A stretch of DNA of 64,000 bases from CAMCXE01 sp046347475 (GTDB taxonomy: Bacteria > Pseudomonadota > Gammaproteobacteria > Pseudomonadales > Cellvibrionaceae): contig JAXMGD010000002.1 of assembly GCA_046347475.1 (NCBI GenBank), positions 124,001-188,000 of the forward strand. Reading direction: 5' to 3'. Both the position numbers and the translations under genes were made by a program. The notes beneath the pieces were generated by a model, which had not been told where the DNA came from, ran no database searches, and worked only from the letters and a program-made list of their open reading frames with translations. Of the stretch, positions 24,004-34,213 are shown piece after piece (position 1 is the stretch's first letter; the number at the start of each line of letters is the position of its first letter).

Positions 24004-26658
24004 TTATTTACGGATGCGAATTAAGTCCAACAGACCCAAGGCCTTAAACATGGCTTTAGGGCTCTGATTGGAATCCTGCAGCACGCGATTTAATTTTTCC
24101 GCCGCGCAACTTAAATCATTCGCTTGAGCACTAGAGGGGGCCGCTTCCGATTTATATTGATCCAGCGCATTAGCCGAGAGGGCGTGGCCGGTGCTAAAGC
24201 GGTAGGCTTTTTCAATTAAACAGGCTTGGCTAGCGGAGAGTGCCCCAATGGCTTTAGACAAGGCTTTAGCGCCGCTAAACGGAATGTGCATACCGTCGTT
24301 GAGATTTTCAGTGCCGATTAGTGTGCCGCTACTGTCCACAGGAATTAAATTGCGGTGTAAACCGAAATCCAATTGCTGGCTTTGTGGCAAACCAATTTCG
24401 TTAAAATCTTCCATACCACCGCCCAGCGGATTAATCATGCTGACATGACAAACGGCGCACAATGGATCGTTGGTGAGTTTTTCGTAATAGTCTCGCGTGG
24501 TGAGCGCGCCACCGGCTTTTAATTCATCCACCTTAGCCGTTAATGCGGCCCGCTCGCCATTTAAGGCGGGCGGTGGCGCTATGTGATGGCAAAGCATAAT
24601 TTCGCGGGCATATACCGCGCGCAAAATGGGCGAGGTCGATTCTGGGTGCGCAAAGGTAGTCATAAATGCACCCGTGGTTAACGCGCCGCCGCGGGTGCTG
24701 GTGGGTGTTTTGACAAATTTATCCGCACCGGCGCCACCATCGTTCCGGTTAATTCCGTAGTAAGTGGCTAAGGTTGCGTCTAGGAAGGTGTAATCGGCGG
24801 TGTAAAATTCCACAAACGGGACGTTGTTGTTAAATAGATAGGCAAAATTTTCTTCCACTTCTTTGGCCATAGAATCCCTGACCTTATCGGTGAATTTTTT
24901 ATCGTTGCGGATAAAATTCTGGCCGTACAATTTATTCGTTTGCATCCACAGGGCGGCAAAGCGACGTACATGCTCTTGCCCTCGAGAAGACGCCTGCAGG
25001 CGATCAATCTGCACCGCAACCTTATCCGGCGCATTTAAATCACCATTTTTGGCAGCAGCTAATAAGGTTTCATCGGGTGTGCTCCCGGTGTACATATAAC
25101 TTAAAGCAGCGGCATATTCATAGGGATCCAATACATAAGAATCAGTCGTGGCCAATTCAATGGCACTTTTGGTATCTGTGGTGGCGGCTTTTTTCTTGGC
25201 GGCTGAAACCGTGGCATCAACAATAAATAAATCCTTATCAAACCCCATGCGACCATAGGGTTGTTCGCCTTGATCCTGGTTGCTAAATGCAATAGTCAGC
25301 GTTTGCGCACCGGTTTTACCGGCCACAAAATAGTTATAGGTTTGCACCTCATATTGATCAACCACTACCTTGCCTAATACTTGGCCGCCTAAACTCACGG
25401 TCATTTCCGGCCATGCGCCTTTGTAATCATTCGCACGGGCGCGAATACTGATGTAGGCAGGATCAGTCAGGGTAAAACTCTGCGCAATATTACCTGCAGT
25501 GTAAATATCATGGGTTCCGTCAGTCAGGCTCTCACCGGTACTTTTAGTTGTAAAGGCAGCGCCTTTTACATTCACACCACCGGCCACCGCTTCATAATCA
25601 CTGGCACTAGTGCTGGTATTGGTTTTTCCCCACCCTTTCGCCCGCGCATCGGCTGCAGGAATGCCCTGTTCTGATCGATAAGTGAAATTGGGGGAAATTA
25701 AAGTGGCCACAATAGCCCAGCGCAAACCGGCTTGTGGGCTGGGCGCTTTGCTAAATAATTCTTTAAAGCCGCTAACTTCTAGCGCGCCGTTAACATCATC
25801 CTGCAAAGGGCGACGGAAGGCTTTGTAGGCAAACTCAGTAATAAATTTTTCCGCACAGGCCGTTTTGTCGCCGCAGGCAAAGGGTAAGCCTTTGGCTATG
25901 GCCCAATCGGCAATTTTTTGCGCATTGGCATAATACAAATCCGCCACGGCGCCGGTCATTACCGCGTTGTAATGACTGGGAAAACCACCTATGGCAATAT
26001 CACCCGTGGTTTCTAAATATTCTGCGGGAACCGTCGCTGAGGGGAATAAATCCTGTACGGAATTGCGATATTCGTAAGAGGTTAATAATTTTAACGAGCG
26101 CTCACCGTATAAAACCTGCTGATCGGTGCGGCAGGCGGTGGGTTTTACCCGCCAGGTTTCTAAATAAGCAGTTATATCTGCGGCTTCCTGGTTAACAAAG
26201 GTTTCCGGCGCATCCACCGGCATAGTGTCATTAATTTTGCGAAACAGACTTTCGCTAGTAGGGTATTTAGAGACGCTAATTTTTTTATTGCCGTTGCCAT
26301 CGAGGCCATGGCACACCACACAGCCACCTTCAGCACTTTCATAAAGGGTTTTGCCCCGTGTGCTATTGGGTGTGAAATCACTGTAATAACGTAGCCTAGC
26401 GCCACTGGAGCCCGACGAGGAACTAGATGACGACGTTGAACTGGAGGAAGACGAAGAACTACTACTTGTGGTTATTTTGCCGCTTGAACTGCTCGATGAA
26501 GAACTCGAACTGGATGAGCTACTGGCGTTAGGTTCACCGCCGCAGGCGGTTACTAAAGCGGCCAATACCCAAGTGCTCACAAGCACCCGTGCGTGAGCAG
26601 AATTAACCCGCTGCGCAAGGCGAATACCTAAGCGCGCAAGAGCCATGAAATTGTTCAT
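24004..26658 (-). CDS. Poly-Ser lipoprotein, cytochrome c / DUF1595-DUF1592-DUF1588-DUF1585 protein
   Basis: 884 residues. A lipoprotein signal (LVTAC, Cys39) is followed by a ~40-residue poly-Ser linker. Residues ~95-150 hold a cytochrome c domain with haem motif CVVCH (113-117). Then come DUF1595-like (EFAYKAFRRPLQDD), a beta-rich domain resembling xylan-binding CBMs (~370-480: YISIRARANDYKGAWPEMTV, LGKVVVDQYEVQ), DUF1592 (YVLDPYEYAAALSYMYTGST), DUF1588 with a second haem motif CAVCH (734-738, followed by INPLGGGMEDFNEIG) and DUF1585 (ACLIEKAYRFSTGHALS). Such proteins are abundant in Planctomycetes and appear in Cellvibrionaceae. The combination of CBM-like domain, cytochrome c and lipid anchor suggests surface electron transfer linked to polysaccharide binding, but this is inferred. 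Confidence 0.85.
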   Translation of the reverse strand: MNNFMALARLGIRLAQRVNSAHARVLVSTWVLAALVTACGGEPNASSSSSSSSSSSSSSGKITTSSSSSSSSSSTSSSSSSSGSSGARLRYYSDFTPNSTRGKTLYESAEGGCVVCHGLDGNGNKKISVSKYPTSESLFRKINDTMPVDAPETFVNQEAADITAYLETWRVKPTACRTDQQVLYGERSLKLLTSYEYRNSVQDLFPSATVPAEYLETTGDIAIGGFPSHYNAVMTGAVADLYYANAQKIADWAIAKGLPFACGDKTACAEKFITEFAYKAFRRPLQDDVNGALEVSGFKELFSKAPSPQAGLRWAIVATLISPNFTYRSEQGIPAADARAKGWGKTNTSTSASDYEAVAGGVNVKGAAFTTKSTGESLTDGTHDIYTAGNIAQSFTLTDPAYISIRARANDYKGAWPEMTVSLGGQVLGKVVVDQYEVQTYNYFVAGKTGAQTLTIAFSNQDQGEQPYGRMGFDKDLFIVDATVSAAKKKAATTDTKSAIELATTDSYVLDPYEYAAALSYMYTGSTPDETLLAAAKNGDLNAPDKVAVQIDRLQASSRGQEHVRRFAALWMQTNKLYGQNFIRNDKKFTDKVRDSMAKEVEENFAYLFNNNVPFVEFYTADYTFLDATLATYYGINRNDGGAGADKFVKTPTSTRGGALTTGAFMTTFAHPESTSPILRAVYAREIMLCHHIAPPPALNGERAALTAKVDELKAGGALTTRDYYEKLTNDPLCAVCHVSMINPLGGGMEDFNEIGLPQSQQLDFGLHRNLIPVDSSGTLIGTENLNDGMHIPFSGAKALSKAIGALSASQACLIEKAYRFSTGHALSANALDQYKSEAAPSSAQANDLSCAAEKLNRVLQDSNQSPKAMFKALGLLDLIRIRK

Positions 26659-27231
26659 ACGTCCCTCAACTTAAATGAGTGTTGTAATAATAAATACCCA
26701 GAATAATGCTGCGCGATAACCGCCTGCTTTGGGTGTGCTGATAAAAGCTGTTGTGATTTATAAGTATTATTTTCAAAAAGGCGCGGCCGTGCCCTTGGCT
26801 AGCATCTCAATATCCAGCAAAAATGCGCTATTAATATTAGATGTCGAGCCCAGCAATAGTCAGCATGATTATAAGGTGATAAATGACAGCCATTGTGGCG
26901 CCCATCACAGCTTGATGGAATCAAATAAAAAAATAGTAAAATATCGAATTAAGCAGAGCCGTAATCTGATATATCACCCCAGGATTTTACTCGGTGACAC
27001 AATAAATTGTACTGATCAATTTTTCGTACCGCAGCGATGTGAATGCCGATTCACGAGTCTATTTTTTTAACGTTTCTAGCGTTTTTAAAAATTCTCAGCA
27101 TATGTAAGCATTCCAGGCTTGTATCAGCATTCCCGGCGGCTTAAGCCGCTGGGTTAATGCTGCCGCTGCTAGCTATTCATTTTGCCCGCACCTAAACTTG
27201 CGCCCTATTTTCGCCTTGTGAGTACACCACC
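26659..27231. other. Intergenic region between divergent genes
   Basis: About 570 bp, AT-rich in 26760-27070. A 113-codon open frame here has no ribosome site and no family resemblance and is not called. It should hold the promoters of the DUF1592 lipoprotein and the propeller gene. Confidence 0.45.
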
Positions 27232-28098
27232 ATGTCATCGCCTAGCCTGCGCAGTTGTTTGGAAATTTATAATATCAATACGCAAAAACGCCGCCTCTTA
27301 TTGGCAGCCGATATTCATTTTGAGGCGCCGAATTGGAGCCGGGATGGCCGCTTTCTGGTGATTAATAGTGAAGGGTTGTTGTACCGTGTTGCCCTGGATG
27401 CACCGCAATTAATACCCATTAACACTGATTTTGCTAAGCGGTGTAATAACGACCACGGTATTTCCCCCGACGGCACTGAATTGGTCATTAGCCATCACGC
27501 TGCCGAGCAGGAAGGTGCTTCAGTGATATACCGTTTGCCACTTGAGGGCGGTACACCCGTACCAGCAACTGAGTTCGGTCCCTCCTATTGGCATGGCTGG
27601 TCACCCGATGGCCAGTACCTCGCGTATGTGGCTGGGCGGGCGCAGCACAGTGATTTTAAAATTTATCGCCTTGACCTACGCAGCGGTATTGAAGAGCAAC
27701 TCACCTTTGGGCCAGGTTTAGATGATGGGCCAGATTATTCAGCTTGTGGGCGCTTTATTTATTTTAATGGTTATCGTGCAGGTAAAATGCAAATTTGGCG
27801 CATGGAGGCCGATGGCAAAAACCCGGAGCAACTGATTCATTCAGCCCACTCCGATTGGTTTCCTCACCCCTCACCCGATGGCAAAAAACTTATTTTTCTG
27901 CGGTATTTAGTTGATCAAGGGCAAGCGCATCCTTTTGGTTGCGATGTGCAAATCATGTTGCTGGATTTAACCAGCGGCCAAACCACCGCACTTACCGATA
28001 TATTTTACGGCGGCCAGGGCAGCTTGAATGTGCCCTGTTGGGCGCCGGATTCCAATGAATTTGCATTTATTTCCTATTCTAACCTGGCGAGCGAATAG
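27232..28098 (+). CDS. TolB-like WD40/PD40 beta-propeller protein
   Basis: 288 residues made of PD40-type propeller blades with the repeated S-P/R-D-G-x-x-L/F pattern: NWSRDGRFLVI, GISPDGTELVIS, GWSPDGQYLAYV, YSACGRFIYFNG, PSPDGKKLIFL, CWAPDSNEFAFI. There is no signal peptide, unlike true TolB, so it is likely cytoplasmic. Similar proteins in other bacteria are often called biopolymer-transport TolB-like proteins without known function. It converges with the giant sensor gene 150 bp downstream. Confidence 0.82.
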   Translation: MSSPSLRSCLEIYNINTQKRRLLLAADIHFEAPNWSRDGRFLVINSEGLLYRVALDAPQLIPINTDFAKRCNNDHGISPDGTELVISHHAAEQEGASVIYRLPLEGGTPVPATEFGPSYWHGWSPDGQYLAYVAGRAQHSDFKIYRLDLRSGIEEQLTFGPGLDDGPDYSACGRFIYFNGYRAGKMQIWRMEADGKNPEQLIHSAHSDWFPHPSPDGKKLIFLRYLVDQGQAHPFGCDVQIMLLDLTSGQTTALTDIFYGGQGSLNVPCWAPDSNEFAFISYSNLASE

Positions 28099-28248
28099 CG
28101 TTTTCTGCTCTGTTCAGCCTGTCCCGCTGAAACCGCTAGCCCGCTCAAAGCGGCGCAAATAGGTGAATGGGCTTATTTTGGCGGGGTTTTCTCAGGCTTA
28201 AGCAAAGGTTATTAACGCGCAAATAGTTTTTACCCGGCGAATCAATAT

Positions 28249-31200
28249 TTATTGGGCGGGAAGCCCATACTCAGCTGGCTGTTGAATAAATAGCGCGGGC
28301 GGCAAGCTAATAATAAATTCACAGGGTATGTTCGCGCGCTCAAGGCTGGGGGTTGCGGTATCGCTATCCAACCGAAGGTGGATACTCCCGCCCTGCTCAT
28401 TCAAAAACTCTTTTACCGCATCCATGCCCACACCGCGGCCGGAAATATCCGTCACCTGCTCTTTTGATGAAATACCCGAGCGAAAAATAATCTGCGCTAT
28501 GGCATCAGCGCTCGGCATTTCGTCAGCCGACCAAATTCCCCGCTCAACACCTAATTGAAAAAGCCTGTGTATATCCAATCCCTGGCCGTCATCCCCCAGG
28601 GTAATAATAAGTTTTTGATCAATGGCGTGTGCCTTAATATAAATAGTACCGGCGGCCGCTTTACCCAAGGATTGGCGCCGCTCTGGTGCCTCAATACCGT
28701 GATCTAAGCTATTGCGCAACAAATGGGTAAACACATTGTGCAGTAGGGTTTGCCCTGCTGGTGTGAACCTTACACCGGCTGAATTTATTTGCACCTGCGG
28801 GGCCGGTTTATTCAATTGCAAGGCCAAAGAAGGCAGTGACTGTAAAATATCGGCTAAAACCTCTGACAATGTTGGGTGCAGCGTCTGTGCAAATGGCTGC
28901 AACAGTGTTGCATCAAACTTGTTTAGCTCCGCTTGCTGGGCGAATAAAAAATTGCCTAAGCGTGTAGCCGTTGGGCCGTCCAACCAAATTCCCGGCTGGG
29001 TATCGGGTTCGTCAAGGCTGCGGCCTAATACCTGAATAAATACCTGCTCGTATTCCGCTAAAATTGCTGCAATATGCTGTAAATCCGCGCGCAGTTTTTG
29101 CTCATCCCAGGGCAAATTGGCCTGGTGGGTTAATTGCCCACAATAGGATTCCGCCTGATGGGCCGCTTCGCTTAGGTAACTTAGGTGATAGGTGCGGCTA
29201 TTGCCTTTAATGGTGTGTAAATAGCGGAATACTAGCGCAATGACGGCGGAATCCTGTGCCTGCGCGCCATCCAACTGAGTATAACTTTGGGCGATGTAGC
29301 TGCGACAGGACGCGGCGAGCACACGGAATTTATCCGCCGGTACTTTTATTAATTGGCCGATAATGGCCAGCTCGCGTTTTTGCTCGCGCGCTTCTTGCTC
29401 CATTTGCCGCAAGACGGTTACATCCCGCACCGATACCATCATTTTAACTACTGTGTGATCTTCAATAATCGGATCCCAGTCTAAGGATAAATATTTACGC
29501 ACACCATTGATGTCCACCTCATATTCATTTAATAAAAGATGGACGTTGCACTCATAATTAGTTTCGTCTTCACCGATCATAGAGGCAAGTGCTGACTCTA
29601 ATTGGCTTAAAGAATCCGCTTTAATACAGGAATGAGCAAACAAAATATCAAAGCCGTTTTTACCCGCCAGTTCCCGCTGGGCAAACAATTCTTCTAAATG
29701 GCGGGAATATTCAGGGTGTATGCGGCCATCTGGCTCCAGCGTAAACAAGCCCTGCCGCATATTGCTCAACATAGCTTGAATAGCGGTGTTTTTTTCCTTT
29801 AATTCGGCGGTGCGCTCGGCCACTTTTAATTCCAACACGCGGCTTTGTTCTTCCAAGCGGCGGCGTTTTTTCAATTGCGACTGTAGCAACAGCAGTACAG
29901 CCGATACGAGTATTAACCCATAGATGCTGTAGGCCCAAGCAGTTTTCCAGGGTGGTGGCCGCTGTATTATCCGTATTGAACGGCCCTCTTGATTCCACAC
30001 ACCATCGTTATTAGCCGCGCGCACACGAAAGGTATAATCGCCTGCATCTAAATTGGTATACAAGGCACTGCGCTGGTTGCCCACTTCTCGCCACTTATCA
30101 TCAAACCCTTCTAACTTATAGGCATAGCGATTTTTATCTGGGTTGCGATAATTTAAAGCCGCAAAATGCAAGGACAGCATGTTTTTTTTGTAATCTAAGG
30201 TGATTGCAGGCGTCTGATTAACCACCCGCTGCAAAATACCCGTCTCATCTGCTGGTTGCACTTTTTGGGTAAATACACGCAATTCAGTCAAGGCTATGGG
30301 CGGCGGGGTTTGATTGACGCGTAATTTTTTTACATCAATCAAAAACAGACCATTTTTACTGCCAATCGCTACTATACCTTTGGTGGTTGTAAGCGATGCA
30401 CCTGTACTGGTGCCGCCGATTTTTTCCCCCATGTGACGAATATAATTTTGCACTTGCAAGCTGTCGGGATTAAACATAACAATCCCGTTGTTGGTACCCA
30501 GCCATAAATTACCCAGAGGGTCCTCGGTAATACTGCGGATACCCTTATCAACAAATCCCTGTTGGCTGCCGTACACTTCAAAATCATCGCTAGCCTCGCG
30601 ATACAGATGCAGGCCTGCATCCGTGCCAAACCAAAGCCTTCCGGTGTGATCTTCATAAATGGCCAATACTGAATCATTGGCTAATTGGTGGGGATTATTG
30701 GCATTAGCCTCATACCGCTTAAATGTACCCAGAGTGCGATCCATTCGATTTAACCCCTTAGCGGTGCCCACCCAAAAACGCCCTTTGGAATCTTCCAATG
30801 TTTTCCACACCACGGCATTTGTTAGCGATTGATCATCGCCTGCTATAGGCGCAAAGGCTTTATAGATGTGTGTGGCGCGGTCATAGTGGAGTAGGCCTGC
30901 ATTATGAGTACCCAGCCAAATATTCTGTTGCCGATCTTCATACACCGACCATACCGAATTATCTGGCAATTTATCCGCCTGCTTAGTGGCAGCACTCGCC
31001 AGCTGAATATCAAAGGGTAATTGCTCAAAGCGATCGGCGTTTCGGTTATATATATGTAAGCCATTTAACCAACTGCCAAACCAAATTTCGCCGCCGCGAG
31101 TAGTAAGGCCACTAATGGGTTCGGCCGTTTTAATAGTGTTGGCGCTGGGTTTTGCATCCTGCGCGGCGGCGCGGTAATGAACATAGCTATCATCCTGCGG

Positions 31201-32541
31201 GTTATAACGGGTAATGCCCCCCGCACCAATCCACAGTTGGCCCTGCTGATCTTCACTGATGGCTTCAACCGTTTTATTTAATAAACCTCGAGTAGTGTCC
31301 GCATGGGGTTTTAATACCCGTATCGCATCACTGGAGCGATCATAAAAATTAACGCCTGCAGGATAAGTACCCACCCAAATATCACCGTTGGCATCCTCAT
31401 ATACGCGGCGTGTAATACTGCTACTTATGGAAGTTGGTTCGCCTTCATCATGGAGAAAACGAATAAAATTGTTATGCGCGCGGTCAAATAAATTAAGTCC
31501 ACCCTGACAGGCCAACCACACCCAGCCATTTTTACCCACAGTAATATGCCGCACTATATTGTCGCTGAGGCTGCGCGGATCATTCGCCTGGTGAAAATAA
31601 GCGGTAAATTGTTCCGTGTCTGGATTAAAGCGATACAAGCCATTATCCGTCCCCAACCACAATTCCCCTTCGGGGTCTTGTGCCAGAGTTTTTACCGTAT
31701 TATTACTGATGGAATCGGGCCTGTTGTGATCGGGTAAAAACTGTTTGAGCGTTTTACGCTCCCAATCAAGCCTTATTAAACCTTTGGCACCGGCCAACCA
31801 AACAATTGCGTGGCGGCGATCCACAACCTGATCATACCAAGCGCTTTGCAGCACTTCATTGGCGTGCGAATCCGCCGTTAAGAAAGGTAGATATTGGCCG
31901 CTTTCGGGCTGAAAAATAGTTAAGCCATTCCAAGAGGCTAAAAGAATTTCACCGCTGGGGCTTTCATCAATACTGCTGACAACATTTTTGGCAAATGGCG
32001 CTAACCCCGTTTTGGCATCTTTGGCTTCCGTTAAATATTCACGCTCGCGATTATAAATATACAAACCTGAGCGAGTGGCAACCCATAATTGTTTACGGCT
32101 GTCCTCGTAAAGGTCTATGGCCTGATTTACATTCGCGTATTGGGTTTGTGTATTGGCAGTGCTGATGATGGGAATATTTAAAAACTCGGCGCCGTCATAG
32201 CGCAATAATCCATTTCGTCCGCCCAACCACATAAACCCTTCGTGGTCTTGCACTATGGCCTCCACCTCCCCCAAGGCTATATCTTGGCTCTGCATTACAT
32301 TCTCAAAGCTCGCCTTACGCGGGTAGTCCTCATCGCACAGCCCCCCAGGCGACACCAGCCAGAGGCCAACCAGTGTGACAAGCCCCACAAGGCCCATAAG
32401 CCGGGAAGGATTTTGAACCGAGACACAGGTAGAGGGATAGGCGCCTATGGGCTCAGGCTGCGGCGCCCATAGGCGCCCAACCGCCCGAGCGGCCCGGCGC
32501 AAGTACCCAAAATATAATTGCTGGGAGGATTGATCCATCAT
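28249..32541 (-). CDS. Giant propeller sensor with CheA-like kinase output (sensor A)
   Basis: About 1430-1463 residues; start uncertain (ATG 32541 chosen, TTG 32640 or ATG 32397 possible). A hydrophobic N-terminal signal (LVGLVTLVGLWLVSPGGLC) leads to ~13 two-component-regulator-propeller repeats with W-L/V-G-T-x-x-G-L/I-x-x-Y/F signatures, then a Y_Y_Y domain (YRNPDKNRYAYKLEGFDDKW, YTFRVRAANNDGVW), a membrane helix (residues ~902-921 in the long frame), a coiled coil, a PAS-like domain, an Hpt-type segment RYLHTIKGNSR (His1142) and a CheA-like ATPase: N-box LLRNSLDHGIEAPE (Asn1310), GDDGQGL, SGRGVGMDAV. There is no HisKA domain and no receiver. It resembles Bacteroidetes hybrid polysaccharide sensors at the front and CheA at the back. 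It likely senses an oligosaccharide; the partner regulator is unknown. Confidence 0.85.
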   Translation of the reverse strand: MMDQSSQQLYFGYLRRAARAVGRLWAPQPEPIGAYPSTCVSVQNPSRLMGLVGLVTLVGLWLVSPGGLCDEDYPRKASFENVMQSQDIALGEVEAIVQDHEGFMWLGGRNGLLRYDGAEFLNIPIISTANTQTQYANVNQAIDLYEDSRKQLWVATRSGLYIYNREREYLTEAKDAKTGLAPFAKNVVSSIDESPSGEILLASWNGLTIFQPESGQYLPFLTADSHANEVLQSAWYDQVVDRRHAIVWLAGAKGLIRLDWERKTLKQFLPDHNRPDSISNNTVKTLAQDPEGELWLGTDNGLYRFNPDTEQFTAYFHQANDPRSLSDNIVRHITVGKNGWVWLACQGGLNLFDRAHNNFIRFLHDEGEPTSISSSITRRVYEDANGDIWVGTYPAGVNFYDRSSDAIRVLKPHADTTRGLLNKTVEAISEDQQGQLWIGAGGITRYNPQDDSYVHYRAAAQDAKPSANTIKTAEPISGLTTRGGEIWFGSWLNGLHIYNRNADRFEQLPFDIQLASAATKQADKLPDNSVWSVYEDRQQNIWLGTHNAGLLHYDRATHIYKAFAPIAGDDQSLTNAVVWKTLEDSKGRFWVGTAKGLNRMDRTLGTFKRYEANANNPHQLANDSVLAIYEDHTGRLWFGTDAGLHLYREASDDFEVYGSQQGFVDKGIRSITEDPLGNLWLGTNNGIVMFNPDSLQVQNYIRHMGEKIGGTSTGASLTTTKGIVAIGSKNGLFLIDVKKLRVNQTPPPIALTELRVFTQKVQPADETGILQRVVNQTPAITLDYKKNMLSLHFAALNYRNPDKNRYAYKLEGFDDKWREVGNQRSALYTNLDAGDYTFRVRAANNDGVWNQEGRSIRIIQRPPPWKTAWAYSIYGLILVSAVLLLLQSQLKKRRRLEEQSRVLELKVAERTAELKEKNTAIQAMLSNMRQGLFTLEPDGRIHPEYSRHLEELFAQRELAGKNGFDILFAHSCIKADSLSQLESALASMIGEDETNYECNVHLLLNEYEVDINGVRKYLSLDWDPIIEDHTVVKMMVSVRDVTVLRQMEQEAREQKRELAIIGQLIKVPADKFRVLAASCRSYIAQSYTQLDGAQAQDSAVIALVFRYLHTIKGNSRTYHLSYLSEAAHQAESYCGQLTHQANLPWDEQKLRADLQHIAAILAEYEQVFIQVLGRSLDEPDTQPGIWLDGPTATRLGNFLFAQQAELNKFDATLLQPFAQTLHPTLSEVLADILQSLPSLALQLNKPAPQVQINSAGVRFTPAGQTLLHNVFTHLLRNSLDHGIEAPERRQSLGKAAAGTIYIKAHAIDQKLIITLGDDGQGLDIHRLFQLGVERGIWSADEMPSADAIAQIIFRSGISSKEQVTDISGRGVGMDAVKEFLNEQGGSIHLRLDSDTATPSLERANIPCEFIISLPPALFIQQPAEYGLPAQ

Positions 32542-32915
32542 AAGGGCGCTTATTGCTCGCGGCGTTAGACGACATTCAAACACACCTATGCACCCCAAAG
32601 TGCGCTGCAGCGGCCTGATCCTACTGGTTAAATCTAGCAAAGATTCCGCGCTTCACGCGCTTTGCAAAGAGCTTAAGGCGCCCTTCGGGCAATAAATAGG
32701 TTAAATACCACTTATGCGCATCCTGCCAGGCGGTACAGCGGCGCCGACTATTTATGAAATTTAACGGCCGAAGGTGATTTGCCTATGTGTTTTTTATGCA
32801 GGTTCATTAAAAACAACAAGGCTGGCGTGTATTAAAGCGGCTGCTATTGCTTAGCCTTTAATGAGCCGTTAATTAAAAGCGGAATGAATACTCTGCATGC
32901 ACTATTTTAATCGCG

Positions 32916-33866
32916 CTAATAAGGTGAAGGTTCGGCAACAGTCCGCTGCGGCTTTGGGTCTGGCTCCGCAATAAAAAGCGCATCAAAAAAGAGCGATATA
33001 TTTTTCTCTAGGGTTTTTTCGATGGCGTCCGCCAATTGCTGATAAATATCCATAGTGACCGGACAAGAACGTAAATCTTCATGCATGGTTAACCAAATTT
33101 CCATGGGTGCAATGTGCGCGTTCGGCAAACAGCGCACTAAATTGCCATCTGCGGCGGCAAATAATTCAGGCAGCAACATAACGCCCAGCCCCTGCATCAG
33201 CAGCTGAATTTGCACATATAAATCATCACTCTGGAACCGCACCACCAATTCGCGCTCATCGCAAGCCAACAACTGGCAAAACTTGGCTTTCGAATAGGCA
33301 TTATCAAAAACAATTAATTCATGGTTCTTTAATTCCGCCAAGGTCTTAGGCAAACCTCGCCGCTGTATATATCGCTGGTGGGCAAATAAGCCCATTTTAA
33401 CCGAGCCCACTCGCCGCACAATTAAGGCATCTTGCAGGGGGCGAAACATACGCAGGGCAATATCGGCCTCACCACGAGATAAATTCATTACCTGATTAGT
33501 AGCGCAAATAGCAAATACCACATTGGGATGGCGCTGATGTAATGCGGGCAAAACAATAGGAATAAAACCCCAGGCTAAACCCTGCGGCGCTGTAAGGCAT
33601 ATTTTTTTACCTTCGGCCAAGGGTGCCCCTTTGAGCACCCGGTCAATGGCACAGGCATTGGCCTCCATATTGCGCGCGTATTGAGCAATCAGCAGTGCTA
33701 ATTCAGTGGGAATGACTTGGCGAGCACGCCGATCAAATAAACGCTTGCCGACCTGCTGCTCCAAAAGCGCGATATGACGGCCCACCGTTGGTTGGCTGGA
33801 ATTAATTTTGCGCGCGGCCGCCTGCATACTGCCGGCATCAATTAAGGCAATAAACGTACGAATCAA
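32916..33866 (-). CDS. LysR-family transcriptional regulator with amber codon near the start
   Basis: 316 residues from TTG 33866: winged helix-turn-helix (TFIALIDAGSMQAAARKINS, SQPTVGRHIALLEQQVGKRL) and a LysR substrate-binding domain (ICLTAPQGLAWGFIPIVLPA, NLSRGEADIALRMF, LLMQGLGVMLLPEL). Upstream in the same frame is ATG 33899: MERFGVLYD, then TAG (33872-33870), then T-L-I-R-T-F. In related regulators this site is Trp (Y-D-W-T-L-I-R), so TGG has become TAG. Translation could restart at the TTG, losing only 11 residues, or the gene may be inactive. No obvious target gene is divergent from it. Confidence 0.8.
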   Translation of the reverse strand: MIRTFIALIDAGSMQAAARKINSSQPTVGRHIALLEQQVGKRLFDRRARQVIPTELALLIAQYARNMEANACAIDRVLKGAPLAEGKKICLTAPQGLAWGFIPIVLPALHQRHPNVVFAICATNQVMNLSRGEADIALRMFRPLQDALIVRRVGSVKMGLFAHQRYIQRRGLPKTLAELKNHELIVFDNAYSKAKFCQLLACDERELVVRFQSDDLYVQIQLLMQGLGVMLLPELFAAADGNLVRCLPNAHIAPMEIWLTMHEDLRSCPVTMDIYQQLADAIEKTLEKNISLFFDALFIAEPDPKPQRTVAEPSPY

Positions 33867-33899
33867 TGTCTAGTCATACAAGACACCAAAACGCTCCAT

Positions 33900-34213
33900 A
33901 CTATGGCAACCCCACAGAAAACATCTCACAACACAAAGACAATAAAACCACGACGTTTTTATTCAACCAATTTTTTTCAAAACTCATCTACAGCCATTCA
34001 TAATCAGCCGATGATTAACCTCACGAATCACATCCCCACCAAAATCCGTTCTAAAACACACTATACTCAATACAACTGATCACATCCGCATATAAAAACC
34101 CAAAAAAACTTGCAACCCAACAACACAACCTAAAAAACACAGGAAAAATAAAAAATCTACCACAAAATTACACAACGCAAATAATATCCCCCGCCTCTCA
34201 AATCCATTTCCAA
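33900..34213. other. AT-rich intergenic region
   Basis: About 310 bp, strongly A/C-biased on the plus strand and visibly lower in GC than the core genes. It contains no gene and none of the dispersed repeats. It carries the leader of the LysR gene and the end of the small lipoprotein operon. Confidence 0.45.

Noticed and set aside
26729..27070. 113-codon plus-strand frame between the DUF1592 and propeller genes
   Set aside because: AT-rich, odd composition, no ribosome site, no recognisable domain.
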